Source: Bacillota bacterium (GTDB taxonomy: Bacteria; Bacillota; Clostridia; UBA1381). From it: a stretch of 64,000 bases of DNA. A program made the position numbers and the translations under genes. Positions within the stretch are counted from its first letter, which is position 1; each line of letters opens with the position of its first letter. This document shows, in pieces, positions 41,804 to 51,102 of this stretch. Location: assembly GCA_024685565.1 (NCBI GenBank), contig JAIKVQ010000182.1, positions 75,672 to 139,671 on the forward strand. Direction: 5' to 3'. Under the pieces are notes generated by a model that had not been told where the DNA came from, searched no databases, and saw only the letters and a list, made by a program, of their open reading frames with translations.

Positions 41804-42805
41804 TTACTTATTCATAGCTTCCTCGACTGCAACTGCAACCGCAACGGTCATACCAACCATTGGGTTATTGCCTGCACCGATCAATCCCATCATTTCAACA
41901 TGGGCAGGAACTGATGAAGAGCCTGCAAACTGGGCATCGGAGTGCATTCTTCCCATTGTATCTGTCATACCGTAGGAAGCAGGACCTGCTGCCATATTGT
42001 CGGGGTGCAGGGTTCTTCCTGTACCACCGCCTGATGCAACGGAGAAGTACTTTTTACCTTGCTCAACACACTCTTTTTTGTATGTGCCTGCAACAGGGTG
42101 CTGGAAACGTGTCGGGTTGGTTGAATTACCTGTAATAGAAACATCAACGCCCTCGTGATGCATAATTGCGACACCCTCGCGGACATCATCTGCACCATAG
42201 CAACGAACTTTTGAACGCTCGCCGTTTGAGTATGCAGTTTCTTTTATGATTTCAAGTTTACCTGTGTAGTAGTCAAACTTGGTTTGGACATAGGTAAATC
42301 CGTTAATTCTTGAAATAATCTGAGCTGCGTCCTTTCCAAGACCGTTTAGAATAACACGCAAATCTTCTTTTCTTGCCTTGTTGGCGGAACGTGCAAGGCC
42401 AATTGCGCCTTCAGCTGCCGCAAAGGATTCATGACCTGCCAAAAATGCAAAGCATTTTGTTTCGTCACGAAGGAGCATAGCGCCAAGATTTCCGTGACCT
42501 AATCCCACTTTTCTATCATCTGCAACCGAACCGGGGATACAGAAGGACTGCAATCCCACACCGATTTTTTCTGCTGCGTCAGCGGCTTTTGTGCAGCCGT
42601 CTTTGATTGCAATTGCTGCGCCTACGATATATGCCCAGCAAGCATTTTCAAAACATATGGGCTGGATACCTTTAACGATATTATATACGTCAATCCCCTT
42701 ATCGTCACAAATTTTCTTTGCTTCTTCGATTGAAGAGATACCGTGCTTTTCAAGCTCGGCGTTTATCTGGTCAATTCTTCTTTCATAACTTTCAAATAAT
42801 GCCAT
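41804..42805 (-). CDS. GGGtGRT protein
   Basis: The protein is 333 residues from ATG 42805 with AGGAGGTACTTTG upstream. It contains the name-giving motif in SVASGGGTGRTLHPDNM (near 280-290), GLGHGNLGAMLLRDE, and the glycine-rich MGLIGAGNNPMVGMTVAVAVAVEEA end. This family is nearly restricted to anaerobic Clostridia and is always found, as here, behind an iron-sulfur scaffold gene. Its biochemical role is not established. The two genes are 17 bases apart. Confidence 0.88.
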   Translation of the reverse strand: MALFESYERRIDQINAELEKHGISSIEEAKKICDDKGIDVYNIVKGIQPICFENACWAYIVGAAIAIKDGCTKAADAAEKIGVGLQSFCIPGSVADDRKVGLGHGNLGAMLLRDETKCFAFLAGHESFAAAEGAIGLARSANKARKEDLRVILNGLGKDAAQIISRINGFTYVQTKFDYYTGKLEIIKETAYSNGERSKVRCYGADDVREGVAIMHHEGVDVSITGNSTNPTRFQHPVAGTYKKECVEQGKKYFSVASGGGTGRTLHPDNMAAGPASYGMTDTMGRMHSDAQFAGSSSVPAHVEMMGLIGAGNNPMVGMTVAVAVAVEEAMNK

Positions 42806-42821
42806 AACAAAGTACCTCCTC

Positions 42822-43514
42822 TTATTCGTGTCTCGGGTCAATCAGCTTTACAGCATCGTCAACCCTGCCGTACTGACCCGAGGCCTTTTTGAGTGCCTCG
42901 CCTGCGTCGGTACCATTTTTAATCATTTCCATCATTTTGCCGAGATGAACGAACTTGTAACCGATAATCTCGTCATTTTCGTCTACTGCGATGTGTGTTA
43001 TATAACCCTCCGCAAGTTCCAAATATCTTGGACCTTTTTTGCGAGTTGCATAGGTTGTACCCGTCTGTGAACGAAGACCCTTTCCCAAATCTTCAAGACC
43101 TGCACCGATGGGGAGCCCGTCCTCAGAAAAGGCTGTCTGCGTTCTTCCGTAAACAATCTGGAGGAACAGCTCGCGCATGGCGGTATTTATTGCATCGCAG
43201 ACTAAGTCTGTGTTAAGGGCCTCTAAAATTGTCTTACCTATAAGAATTTCGGAAGCCATTGCCGCTGAGTGAGTCATACCTGAGCAGCCGATTGTTTCAA
43301 CAAGTGCCTCCTCAATAATACCGTCTTTAACATTCAAAGTGAGCTTGCATGCACCTTGTTGCGGAGCACACCAGCCAATACCGTGTGTGAGACCTGAAAT
43401 GTCTGTAATTTCCTTAGCCTGAACCCACTTGCCCTCTTCAGGGATAGGTGCAGGGCCATGATATGCGCCCTTTGCCAAAGGACACATAGCTTCAACTTCG
43501 CTTGAATATTTCAT
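42822..43514 (-). CDS. Iron-sulfur cluster assembly scaffold-like protein
   Basis: The protein is 230 residues with a NifU/IscU-type scaffold core: GWCAPQQGACKLTLNVKDGIIEE, VETIGCSGMTHSAAMASEILIGKT and a C-terminal helical region. Cysteines at GWC, GACK and GCSG could hold a cluster. It is the partner of the GGGtGRT gene in a two-gene leftward operon with a good promoter and is probably involved in Fe-S handling specific to anaerobes. Confidence 0.85.
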   Translation of the reverse strand: MKYSSEVEAMCPLAKGAYHGPAPIPEEGKWVQAKEITDISGLTHGIGWCAPQQGACKLTLNVKDGIIEEALVETIGCSGMTHSAAMASEILIGKTILEALNTDLVCDAINTAMRELFLQIVYGRTQTAFSEDGLPIGAGLEDLGKGLRSQTGTTYATRKKGPRYLELAEGYITHIAVDENDEIIGYKFVHLGKMMEMIKNGTDAGEALKKASGQYGRVDDAVKLIDPRHE

Positions 43515-43549
43515 TCAAAATAACTCCTTTCACTCTTTCCTAATTGTTA

Positions 43550-43577
43550 ATTATATCACAAATTTTACAATATGCAA
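43550..43577 (-). promoter_or_regulatory. Promoter of Fe-S scaffold/GGGtGRT operon
   Basis: On the minus strand TTGCAT, a 16-base spacer and TATAAT lie about 36 bases before the start codon at 43514. Confidence 0.72.
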
Positions 43578-43709
43578 GATAAAATTCTAAAGTTTATAAT
43601 CATTTTTCCCGTAAATAGATAAATCATTTTAAAAACTTTATCGGAGGAAGAAATTGTCATAACACAAAATATGGATGTTAACATGGAGTTTACAACCCAT
43701 GATACTTTC

Positions 43710-43738
43710 TTGACATTTATGACTGTTAGTGGTAAAAT
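43710..43738 (+). promoter_or_regulatory. Promoter of diguanylate cyclase operon
   Basis: TTGACA (43710-43715), 17 bases and TAAAAT (43733-43738), a strong match. The 5' leader is only about 40 bases, too short for a c-di-GMP riboswitch. Confidence 0.82.
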
Positions 43739-43782
43739 AAAAATGGGGTGTTATACAAATTTTGGGAGAATATATTTTTTGT

Positions 43783-45207
43783 ATGACTGATAATCTAATG
43801 GGAAGGATCGTCGAAGTGAAAGAAAAAAAATCAACTAAACACCGCGTCGGCGGTATTTCAGCAAACCTATTTGCTTTTTCATTTGTTGTGATTGTTACTA
43901 TTGCGCATATGGTAATTATTTTTCTCATAATCAATGTAAATTGGTCAAGCAACGAACTGCTCAAGTTAATGGAGCGTTCCGGAGCTTATCAGATTGATGC
44001 TACAAGTATGCAGGCGAGCAATACTGTTATGTCGGAAACTTGCAGTAACTATATACAAAGGCCGATTGATAACGGCGGTTCGCCTAATATAAGCGGGCTT
44101 AAGAAATATGCAAAAGAGCTCAATTCAGAAAGTCGGGCGGCTGCGGTTGCAGAACGTTTCAAACAATATGAAGTAAGTGACGAAGTGCGTTCGTATATTG
44201 AGAATGCAGCAGAATTATCGGAACAAATGAAGGATATTCAGATGCACGCCATTGCTTTGATGGCCTCGGTATATACGATTCCTTCAATACCTGAGCTTTC
44301 TGAAATAGAGAGCAGACAATTGACACAAGAGGAAAAAGCTATGTCCCTGGAGGAACGCGTAGCATACGCGCGACAATTAGTTTTGGAAAGAGATTATGTG
44401 CAGCTGAGGTATTATATTGCTGAGAATATAGATAATTGTAATAAAACGTTGCAAAGTGAGTTTTCACAAGCTTCGGCAGAAATAAAACAGCACGTTGCAA
44501 AAATGCGTATTATATTATGGATTGCAATTATAGCTGTTATTCTCGTCCTAAGTTGTGCGTTTATTATGTTTTATAGTTTAATAGTAAAACCTTTAAACGA
44601 TTATTCTAAAGATATTTCGGCTAATCAGAGAATTAAAAAAAATAGTGGAGTATTGGAAATGCGGCAGCTTGTGACGGCATTTAACGGACTGTGGAGTAAT
44701 CGCAACGAGTTGGAATCTATTCTTCGCGCTGCGGCGGAGAATGATGTGCTAACTGGTTTGCCTAACCGCTATTGTATGCAACGTGATTTGCTAAGGATTG
44801 ATGTTAATGGTAATACTATGGCTGTGTTGTTGTTCGATGTAGACTTTCTTAAAAGAGTCAATGACACTGAAGGCCATTTGGCGGGAGATAATTTAATTTG
44901 TGCAACGGCTGACTGTATCAAGGAGTGTTTCGGAACGGAAAACGCCGGCAATTGCTACCGAATAGGAGGAGATGAGTTTGTAGTACTGATGTTCGGATGC
45001 GATGAGGCTGAGGTAAAAACACGAATTGACAGATTTAAAATGATTCTAAAGGATAAGAATATCACAGTTTCTGTTGGCTATGCTTATACTGATAATGCGG
45101 ATAACGATAGCTTTGCAGAAATGATGGAAGAAGCAGACAGGAGTATGTACGAGAAAAAGAGACATATTCATGATATATATGGTGCCGTAAAGAACGGTGT
45201 TAGCTAA
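43783..45207 (+). CDS. Membrane-bound diguanylate cyclase (GGDEF)
   Basis: The protein is 474 residues if started at ATG 43783; ATG 43798 and GTG 43816 are alternatives because no ideal ribosome site is seen. Transmembrane segments near 27-51 and 242-268 enclose an extracytoplasmic sensor of about 190 residues. The cytoplasmic GGDEF domain has LLFDVDFLKRVNDTEGHLAGD and intact GGDEF at about 395-399, so c-di-GMP synthesis is expected. The next gene, 21 bases downstream, has GGDEF plus EAL-type domains. Confidence 0.9.
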   Translation: MTDNLMGRIVEVKEKKSTKHRVGGISANLFAFSFVVIVTIAHMVIIFLIINVNWSSNELLKLMERSGAYQIDATSMQASNTVMSETCSNYIQRPIDNGGSPNISGLKKYAKELNSESRAAAVAERFKQYEVSDEVRSYIENAAELSEQMKDIQMHAIALMASVYTIPSIPELSEIESRQLTQEEKAMSLEERVAYARQLVLERDYVQLRYYIAENIDNCNKTLQSEFSQASAEIKQHVAKMRIILWIAIIAVILVLSCAFIMFYSLIVKPLNDYSKDISANQRIKKNSGVLEMRQLVTAFNGLWSNRNELESILRAAAENDVLTGLPNRYCMQRDLLRIDVNGNTMAVLLFDVDFLKRVNDTEGHLAGDNLICATADCIKECFGTENAGNCYRIGGDEFVVLMFGCDEAEVKTRIDRFKMILKDKNITVSVGYAYTDNADNDSFAEMMEEADRSMYEKKRHIHDIYGAVKNGVS

Positions 45208-45228
45208 TAGTAAAGCGGAGAATTTGCC

Positions 45229-46974
45229 ATGAAGAAGAATATTGTGAGAGCTTGCTCTGCGGAGACGGGGCAGGGAATTAGTAACTTTTACATAGACAGA
45301 AAACCGCCAGGGGTTCTGTTTGTTGTTTTATTGCTTGTTTACATTTTGGCTGCAGTTTTTGTTAACATTACAGCACAATTAGAGTCGAATCTTGTGTTTT
45401 TTGGACAGGCAGTACAACTTAGCTTTTTAACTGGTGCAATATCAAGCGTTGCTAATCTTTGTGCTATCTTCTTAGTAATATTCTATAGTAAGCATGGATT
45501 TATTGCGTCTATAATCATTCTTCTTGCTCAGTTCCCAAATCTTATTATAGAGTTTATTTTCAAACATAACTATTTTGGAATTACAGGATTTTTTGTAAAT
45601 ATTCTTACCGTTTTGGCAGTTTGTATAATATATATTAACAAAAAAAAGGTTGAAAGGTATCAGATTACAATACAAGAATATGCAGTTACAGATAGGCTTA
45701 CAAAACTTCCGAACAGGATTGCTTGCTCTATGCATATGGACGAGCTTATCAAGTGCAATAAGCCGTTTGTTGTTGCTATTATGAATTTGAATAATTTTAA
45801 GAGTATTAACAATGCATTGGGACAATCTATCGGAGATGCAATACTGTCAGAGATTGCCATAAGGTTGAAGGAAACCACGATTAGGGATACATCAGGTACA
45901 AGTGTTTTTCTTGCTTATAACGGTGGTGATGAATTTACATTAGTTATTAACAACTATCGTGACAGCGACGAACTTGTTAAAGTTCTTGAATATTATAAAG
46001 CCACTTTGAATGATACAATTACATTTAAAGAATGTGAATATTTTATATCGGCACGTATCGGATATGCGGAGTATCCACGGGATGCGAAAAGTAGCGAAGA
46101 CCTATACATTTGTGCGCTTACGGCGGTGACAAACGCAAAAAAAGATAGAGGTAAAAGCCATATCTGCGGATTTATGTCAAATATGTATAGTGCCGAGCGT
46201 GAAATCGACATGGAAAGAAAAATCCGTGAAGCATTGAAAGAAGGGCGTGTATACTTTTATCTTCAGCCACAGTATAATATAATGCATAGGCTTAGAGGAT
46301 TTGAGGTGCTTGCCCGTATTTGTGATAAAGATGGTAACATTATCAGCCCTGTCGAATTTATTCCGATTGCAGAAAAGGCTGGCTTGATTGATAGTATTGA
46401 TTATACTGTATTTAGAAATGCATCAAAATTTTTGGGAGAACTCATACGTCATACGGGTACAGATATTATACTCAGCGTTAATGTATCTGTAATGCACCTT
46501 ATGAAGAAAAATTTTTTGAGTGAAGTTCAGGAAATCCTTGAAAAATCTGACGTTCCTGCCAATAGGATTGAAATTGAGATTACCGAATCAATTATGATTG
46601 ATTCTATTGATGAGGCGGTACGGAGTATAAGTGAGCTTAAAAAGATGGGATTTAGGATAGCAATTGATGACTTTGGTACAGGATATTCTTCATTAAGCTA
46701 CTTGAACACATTTCCCGCGGATATTTTAAAGGTAGATAAGTCTTTTATTAAAAAGATAAGTTCGGGAAGTTCCCATGAAAAATATGTTGCTGCAATTATC
46801 TCTATTGGTCATATAATGAACTTTGGTGTAGTCGCGGAAGGAGTTGAAACAAGCGAACAGCTTGAAATCCTGCGAAATGTGGGCTGTGACTACATTCAGG
46901 GATTTTATTGGGGGGAGCCCATGCCGCGCGAAGAAGCTGAAAAACTTGTTATTGAAAACGAAAGAAAACCTTGA
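45229..46974 (+). CDS. GGDEF-EAL protein, probable c-di-GMP phosphodiesterase
   Basis: The protein is 581 residues. Four hydrophobic segments lie near 28-46, 60-86, 90-111 and 117-136, then a GGDEF domain (GGDEF at 232-236) and an EAL domain from about 330 (FEVLARI for the EAL box, ITESIMID, IDDFGTGYSSLSYL, GVVAEGVETSEQ). In the GGDEF domain the metal-binding DxD of active cyclases is NLN (MNLNNFKSINN), so it may only bind GTP. The phosphodiesterase half looks complete. Likely paired with the cyclase upstream. Confidence 0.9.
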   Translation: MKKNIVRACSAETGQGISNFYIDRKPPGVLFVVLLLVYILAAVFVNITAQLESNLVFFGQAVQLSFLTGAISSVANLCAIFLVIFYSKHGFIASIIILLAQFPNLIIEFIFKHNYFGITGFFVNILTVLAVCIIYINKKKVERYQITIQEYAVTDRLTKLPNRIACSMHMDELIKCNKPFVVAIMNLNNFKSINNALGQSIGDAILSEIAIRLKETTIRDTSGTSVFLAYNGGDEFTLVINNYRDSDELVKVLEYYKATLNDTITFKECEYFISARIGYAEYPRDAKSSEDLYICALTAVTNAKKDRGKSHICGFMSNMYSAEREIDMERKIREALKEGRVYFYLQPQYNIMHRLRGFEVLARICDKDGNIISPVEFIPIAEKAGLIDSIDYTVFRNASKFLGELIRHTGTDIILSVNVSVMHLMKKNFLSEVQEILEKSDVPANRIEIEITESIMIDSIDEAVRSISELKKMGFRIAIDDFGTGYSSLSYLNTFPADILKVDKSFIKKISSGSSHEKYVAAIISIGHIMNFGVVAEGVETSEQLEILRNVGCDYIQGFYWGEPMPREEAEKLVIENERKP

Positions 46975-46997
46975 ACCAAAGGTTAAGGTTTTTTTAT
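46966..46997 (+). terminator. Terminator of c-di-GMP operon
   Basis: AAACCTT (46966-46972) pairs with AAGGTTT (46985-46991) and a T-run follows. The rest of the 46975-47313 gap is AT-rich without a gene and ends with the guaA terminator. Confidence 0.75.
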
Positions 46998-47249
46998 TTT
47001 GTGTATATCCGCAAAATTTATTTTGAAACTACAATGATTCTAAATAACCTTAATAGCCACACAAATCTTAACAATGTTCCTAAAAAGCTGAAATTGCATA
47101 AAGAGAATTGAATTGAAAAACGTTAAGGGTAAATCCAAACATCATTTAGGGGGCAAAAACGCAAGTACATAAAATAACAATTTATGTTGTTTGTTTGCGC
47201 CTGATGCGGTACCTTCTTGATTTTATTGCGTTTCCTCTTTTCTAAAATC

Positions 47250-47290
47250 ATAAAAAAATAACCTTAAAGTTTTACCTCTAAGGTTATTCT
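47250..47290 (-). terminator. Terminator of guaA
   Basis: AATAACCTTA (47257-47266) pairs with TAAGGTTATT (47279-47288). On the minus strand it is followed by TTTTTTTATG. Confidence 0.85.
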
Positions 47291-47313
47291 TAGTTAATAA
47301 TTTACAAAATTCA

Positions 47314-48846
47314 TTATTCCCACTCAATTGTTGCTGGAGGTTTTGAGGTTATATCGTAGACTATGCGGTTGATGTGTTTGACCTCATTTACAATACGGTT
47401 TGATGCAGTTTCAAGAACATCATAAGGTATTTTTGCCCAGTCCGCAGTCATAAAATCGGTGGTCGTTACAGCACGGAGCGCCAAAGTATAGTCATAAGTT
47501 CTGAAATCACCCATAACTCCAACGCTTTTCATATCTGTTATGACAGCAAAGTACTGGTTTATATCCCTTTCAAGCCCCGCATTTTTAATTTCCTCACGGA
47601 AAATTGCATCAGCATCACGCAGGATTTCCAATTTTTCCTCCGTAATCTCTCCTATTACCCTTACGGCAAGTCCCGGTCCTGGGAATGGCTGACGCCAAAC
47701 GAAGTTTTCGGGGAGTTCAAGTTCAATTCCCAAACGTCTAACTTCGTCCTTAAACAAGTCACGCAAAGGCTCTACAATTTCCTTAAAATCAACACACTCG
47801 GGAAGACCGCCGACATTGTGGTGGCTCTTTATAGTAGAGGCATCGCCTGCGCCCGATTCTATAACATCAGGATAAATCGTGCCCTGCACCAAAAAGTCAA
47901 CCTTGCCGATTTTCCTTGCCTCAGCCTCAAATACGCGGATAAATTCCTCACCAATTATTTTACGCTTTTTCTCAGGCTCGGTAACGCCTGCAAGTTTGCT
48001 TAAAAATCTATCCTTTGCATCAACTCTTATGAGATTTATATCATACTGCTTTCTGAAAATATTTTCGACCTCATCGCCCTCGTTCTTGCGCAAAAGTCCG
48101 TGGTCAACGAAAACGCAGGTGAGTTGGTTGCCGACAGCTTTATGTATCATAACCGCAGCAACGGAGGAGTCAACGCCTCCTGAAAGTGCGCAAAGCACCT
48201 TTTTATTACCGATTTTTTCCTTTAATGCGGCAATTGATTTTTTTGCAAAATCGCTCATCAGCCAGTCACCTTTGCATCCGCATACATTATAAAGGAAGTT
48301 GCGGAGCATTTTTTTGCCCTCAGGAGTATGATTTACTTCAGGGTGGAATTGCACACCATAAAGGCGCTTTTTTTCGTCTGCAAACGCTGCTGCAGGGCAG
48401 GAATCGGTTGTTGCAATGACTTTAAACCCTTCAGGCAACTTGGATACAAAGTCGGTATGGCTCATCCAGCAGGAAGTTTCGGCATTTATGCCGTCAAAAA
48501 TCTTGCTGTTTTCAAGGTGCAGACTGCATTTTCCGTATTCACGCATTTTTGCTGGTTCAACCGCGCCTCCCAAAATATGTGCCATAAGCTGTGAGCCGTA
48601 GCAGATACCTAAAACAGGTACTCCCAAATCAAAGATTTCCTTATCTATTTTAGGAGAATTTTCTTCATAAACACTGTTAGGACCGCCCGTAAAGATAATA
48701 CCTACAGGTTTTTTTGCCTTTATCACATCAATGCCTTTGCTGTAAGGCATAACCTCACAGTAAACATTACATTCTCTAACACGGCGCGCGATAAGCTGGT
48801 TATACTGTCCGCCAAAATCAAGCACTAATACCAATTCGTTGTCCAT
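47314..48846 (-). CDS. guaA: GMP synthase (glutamine-hydrolysing)
   Basis: This 510-residue enzyme converts XMP, glutamine and ATP to GMP. ATG 48846 has GAAAGGAA upstream; an ATG six codons earlier is less likely. The class I amidotransferase triad is Cys82 (GICYG), His168 and Glu170 (GVQFHPE). The ATP-pyrophosphatase P-loop is LSGGVDSS (221-228), and the C-terminal dimerisation domain ends in KPPATIEWE as usual. Single gene with its own promoter; no guanine riboswitch is evident. Confidence 0.97.
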   Translation of the reverse strand: MDNELVLVLDFGGQYNQLIARRVRECNVYCEVMPYSKGIDVIKAKKPVGIIFTGGPNSVYEENSPKIDKEIFDLGVPVLGICYGSQLMAHILGGAVEPAKMREYGKCSLHLENSKIFDGINAETSCWMSHTDFVSKLPEGFKVIATTDSCPAAAFADEKKRLYGVQFHPEVNHTPEGKKMLRNFLYNVCGCKGDWLMSDFAKKSIAALKEKIGNKKVLCALSGGVDSSVAAVMIHKAVGNQLTCVFVDHGLLRKNEGDEVENIFRKQYDINLIRVDAKDRFLSKLAGVTEPEKKRKIIGEEFIRVFEAEARKIGKVDFLVQGTIYPDVIESGAGDASTIKSHHNVGGLPECVDFKEIVEPLRDLFKDEVRRLGIELELPENFVWRQPFPGPGLAVRVIGEITEEKLEILRDADAIFREEIKNAGLERDINQYFAVITDMKSVGVMGDFRTYDYTLALRAVTTTDFMTADWAKIPYDVLETASNRIVNEVKHINRIVYDITSKPPATIEWE

Positions 48847-48875
48847 AAAACAAGTTCCTTTCAAGGTTTTTCAAA

Positions 48876-48904
48876 ATTATAACATTTTATTTTTAATTTT
48901 TCAA
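48876..48904 (-). promoter_or_regulatory. Promoter of guaA
   Basis: On the minus strand TTGAAA, 17 bases and TATAAT, about 30 bases before the start codon. The short leader leaves no space for an aptamer. Confidence 0.8.
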
Positions 48905-48906
48905 TA

Positions 48907-48934
48907 CAAAAAGCCCCGAAATCGGAGCTTTTTG
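48907..48934 (-). terminator. Terminator of pckA
   Basis: Minus strand: AAAAAGCTCCGA and TCGGGGCTTTTT pair around a three-base loop, four bases or so beyond the end of pckA. Confidence 0.88.
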
Positions 48935-48938
48935 CAAA

Positions 48939-50714
48939 TTATTTTAAATTATTTTCCAGTTTTTGGAGTTCTTCGGCAATTTCCTTTGGAAGTCTGTCGC
49001 CGAATTGTGCAAAATATTCTTTCTGATTTTCAACGTCCTTGAGCCAAACCTCTTTATCGACTGTCAAAAGTTCTTTCAATGTATCCATATCTAAGTCTAA
49101 ATCGGTTATGTCAATATCTTCGGGCTTTGGCATAAAGCCGATAGGACTGTCGACAGCACCTGCTTTTCCTTTACATCTGTCCAAAATCCACAAAAGCACG
49201 CGCATATTATCGCCAAATCCGGGCCACATAAAGTTACCGTTATCGTCCTGTCTGAACCAGTTTACGTGGAAGATTTTAGGAGCTTTTTCAGGGTCCATTT
49301 TCTTTCCCATTTCCAGCCAATGACCGAAATAGTCAGCCATATTATAGCCGACAAAAGGCTTCATAGCCATAGGGTCGCGTCTTACAACTCCGACTTCGCC
49401 TGCAGCAGCTGCCGTTGTTTCCGATGCCATTGTCGCGCCTACGAACACACCGTGTTGCCAATCTCTTGCCTGATATACTAAAGGCGCACATTTAGCGCGT
49501 CTGCCGCCAAATACGATTGCATCAATCGGTACGCCCTGCGGATTTTCAAATTCGCTTGAGATACATGGGCAGTTTACAGCAGGTGCGGTAAATCTTGAAT
49601 TTGGATGAGCAAGTTTGTTGCCCTCGGCGATATATTCGGGCCCGTTGACTTTTTTGCCCGTCCACTCAATTGCATTTTTGGGCGGATTTTTGTCAAGACC
49701 TTCCCACCAAACGGTGTTATCGTCAGCATTTATCGCAACATTTGTAAAGATAGTATTCTTTTTTGTTGCCTGCAGCGCGTTAAAGTTTGTTTTTTCTGAA
49801 GTACCTGGCGCAACGCCGAAGAAACCTGCTTCGGGGTTTATTGCATAAAGTCTGCCGTCAGGGCCTATTCTGAGCCACGAAATGTCATCGCCTACCGTCC
49901 ACACCTTATATCCCTTTTTGCGCAGATATTCAGGTGGGATAAGCATTGCAAGATTTGTTTTTCCGCAGGCGGACGGGAAAGCGGCGCATATATATCGCAC
50001 TTCGCCCTGCGGATTTTCAAGCCCTAAGATAAGCATATGCTCGGCCATCCAGCCTTCTTTCATACCAAGGTATGATGCAATTCTGAGGGCGAAACATTTT
50101 TTGCCCAAAAGAACATTTCCGCCGTATGCAGAATTGATTGACCAAATTGCAGAATCCTGAGGGAACTGTACAATATAGCGTTCGTCGGGGTTTACATCTT
50201 TTTTGGCGTGCAGACATTTTACAAAATCTTCGCTGTCTCCAAGCTGCTTGATTACTGCATCGCCGATTCTTGTCATAATCGCCATATTAAGAACTACATA
50301 TATACTATCGGTGAGCTCTATGCCGATTTTGGAAAACGGCGAGCCTACAGGACCCATGGAGTAGGGTATAACATACATAGTTCTTCCGTTCATGGAATTT
50401 TTGTATAACGCACGGAGCTTTTTATACATTTCGTCAGGAGCCATCCAGTTGTTTATCGGACCTGCCTCTTCCTTTGTGGGAGTGCAGATAAAAGTTCTGT
50501 CCTCAACACGTGCAACGTCATTTGGGGCAGTTCTGTGATAGTAACAGCCCGGCAGCTTTTCCTCGTTTAATTTAATCATTTCACCTGTTTTAACGGCTTC
50601 GGCTCTTAAAAGTTCAAGCTGTGCCTCGCTGCCATCAATCCATACTATTTCTGAAGGCGCGCACATAGTAGCCATTTCGTTAATCCAAGCGTTTACGGTT
50701 TTATTATTTGTCAC
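48939..50714 (-). CDS. pckG: Phosphoenolpyruvate carboxykinase (GTP)
   Basis: This 591-residue enzyme interconverts oxaloacetate and PEP with GTP/GDP. GTG 50714 was chosen because AAAGGAGGTA lies at 50721-50730; the frame is open further upstream but has no ribosome site. The kinase P-loop is AAFPSACGKTN (244-254) with the hyper-reactive Cys250. RRAKCAPLVYQ and GVAPGTSEKTN are other family blocks, and the length is typical of the GTP class. In anaerobes it often runs in the carboxylating direction. Confidence 0.96.
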   Translation of the reverse strand: MTNNKTVNAWINEMATMCAPSEIVWIDGSEAQLELLRAEAVKTGEMIKLNEEKLPGCYYHRTAPNDVARVEDRTFICTPTKEEAGPINNWMAPDEMYKKLRALYKNSMNGRTMYVIPYSMGPVGSPFSKIGIELTDSIYVVLNMAIMTRIGDAVIKQLGDSEDFVKCLHAKKDVNPDERYIVQFPQDSAIWSINSAYGGNVLLGKKCFALRIASYLGMKEGWMAEHMLILGLENPQGEVRYICAAFPSACGKTNLAMLIPPEYLRKKGYKVWTVGDDISWLRIGPDGRLYAINPEAGFFGVAPGTSEKTNFNALQATKKNTIFTNVAINADDNTVWWEGLDKNPPKNAIEWTGKKVNGPEYIAEGNKLAHPNSRFTAPAVNCPCISSEFENPQGVPIDAIVFGGRRAKCAPLVYQARDWQHGVFVGATMASETTAAAAGEVGVVRRDPMAMKPFVGYNMADYFGHWLEMGKKMDPEKAPKIFHVNWFRQDDNGNFMWPGFGDNMRVLLWILDRCKGKAGAVDSPIGFMPKPEDIDITDLDLDMDTLKELLTVDKEVWLKDVENQKEYFAQFGDRLPKEIAEELQKLENNLK

Positions 50715-50801
50715 GGTTTTTACCTCCTTTGTCAATGAAAACCTAAATATGTAATGTAATATAATATGCTGAAAAACCAAATTTTCCGCCATTATAAAAA
50801 T

Positions 50802-50830
50802 ATTATATCACAAAAAATGTGTTTTGTGAA
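50802..50830 (-). promoter_or_regulatory. Promoter of the PEP carboxykinase gene
   Basis: On the minus strand TTCACA, 17 bases and TATAAT, giving a leader of about 80 bases that contains no recognised riboswitch. Confidence 0.78.
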
Positions 50831-50910
50831 GAGTATTTTATAAAAATTTTGTAAACTTATGGAATATTTTATTATTTACAGGGGATATGCAAATAATTTT
50901 AAAATATATG

Positions 50911-50939
50911 TTGACAAAAAAAAGATTGTGTGGTAAACT
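50911..50939 (+). promoter_or_regulatory. Promoter of tRNA-Glu
   Basis: TTGACA (50911-50916), 17 bases and TAAACT (50934-50939), with the tRNA 5' end 13 bases after the -10 box. Confidence 0.85.
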
Positions 50940-50952
50940 CTAATAGTTGCAC

Positions 50953-51027
50953 GGCTCCTTGGTCAAGCGGTTAAGACTCTGCCCTCTCACGGCAGCATCG
51001 GGGGTTCGAATCCCCCAGGAGTCACCA
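50953..51027 (+). tRNA. tRNA-Glu (anticodon CTC)
   Basis: This is a 75-base gene with encoded CCA. The acceptor stem GGCTCCT pairs with AGGAGTC (one G-U). The anticodon stem CTGCC/GGCAG holds loop CTCTCAC, giving anticodon CTC. GGGGGTTCGAATCCCCC is the T arm. No integration scar is seen next to it. Confidence 0.96.
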
Positions 51028-51066
51028 AAAATCGGCAAATTTCGACAGAAAGTTGCCGATTTTTAC
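51027..51066 (+). terminator. Terminator after tRNA-Glu
   Basis: AAAATCGGCAA and TTGCCGATTTTT pair directly after the CCA end. It separates the tRNA from the ABC transporter operon. Confidence 0.85.
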
Positions 51067-51102
51067 TTATTTCTAATTTTGAAAAGTCAGGAGGTGTTTC
51101 TT

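Noticed and set aside
48847-48906. Guanine riboswitch upstream of guaA
   Set aside because: The promoter lies only about 30 bases before the start, leaving no space for an aptamer.
50953-51027. tRNA-Glu as the attachment site of the element
   Set aside because: It is about 10 kb beyond the last element gene, it is intact, and the genes on both sides are ordinary host genes; serine recombinases usually do not use tRNA ends.
50947-51102. Upstream extension of the first ABC exporter gene through the tRNA
   Set aside because: The frame is open by chance; AGGAGGTG and the family's normal N-terminus fix the start at 51103.
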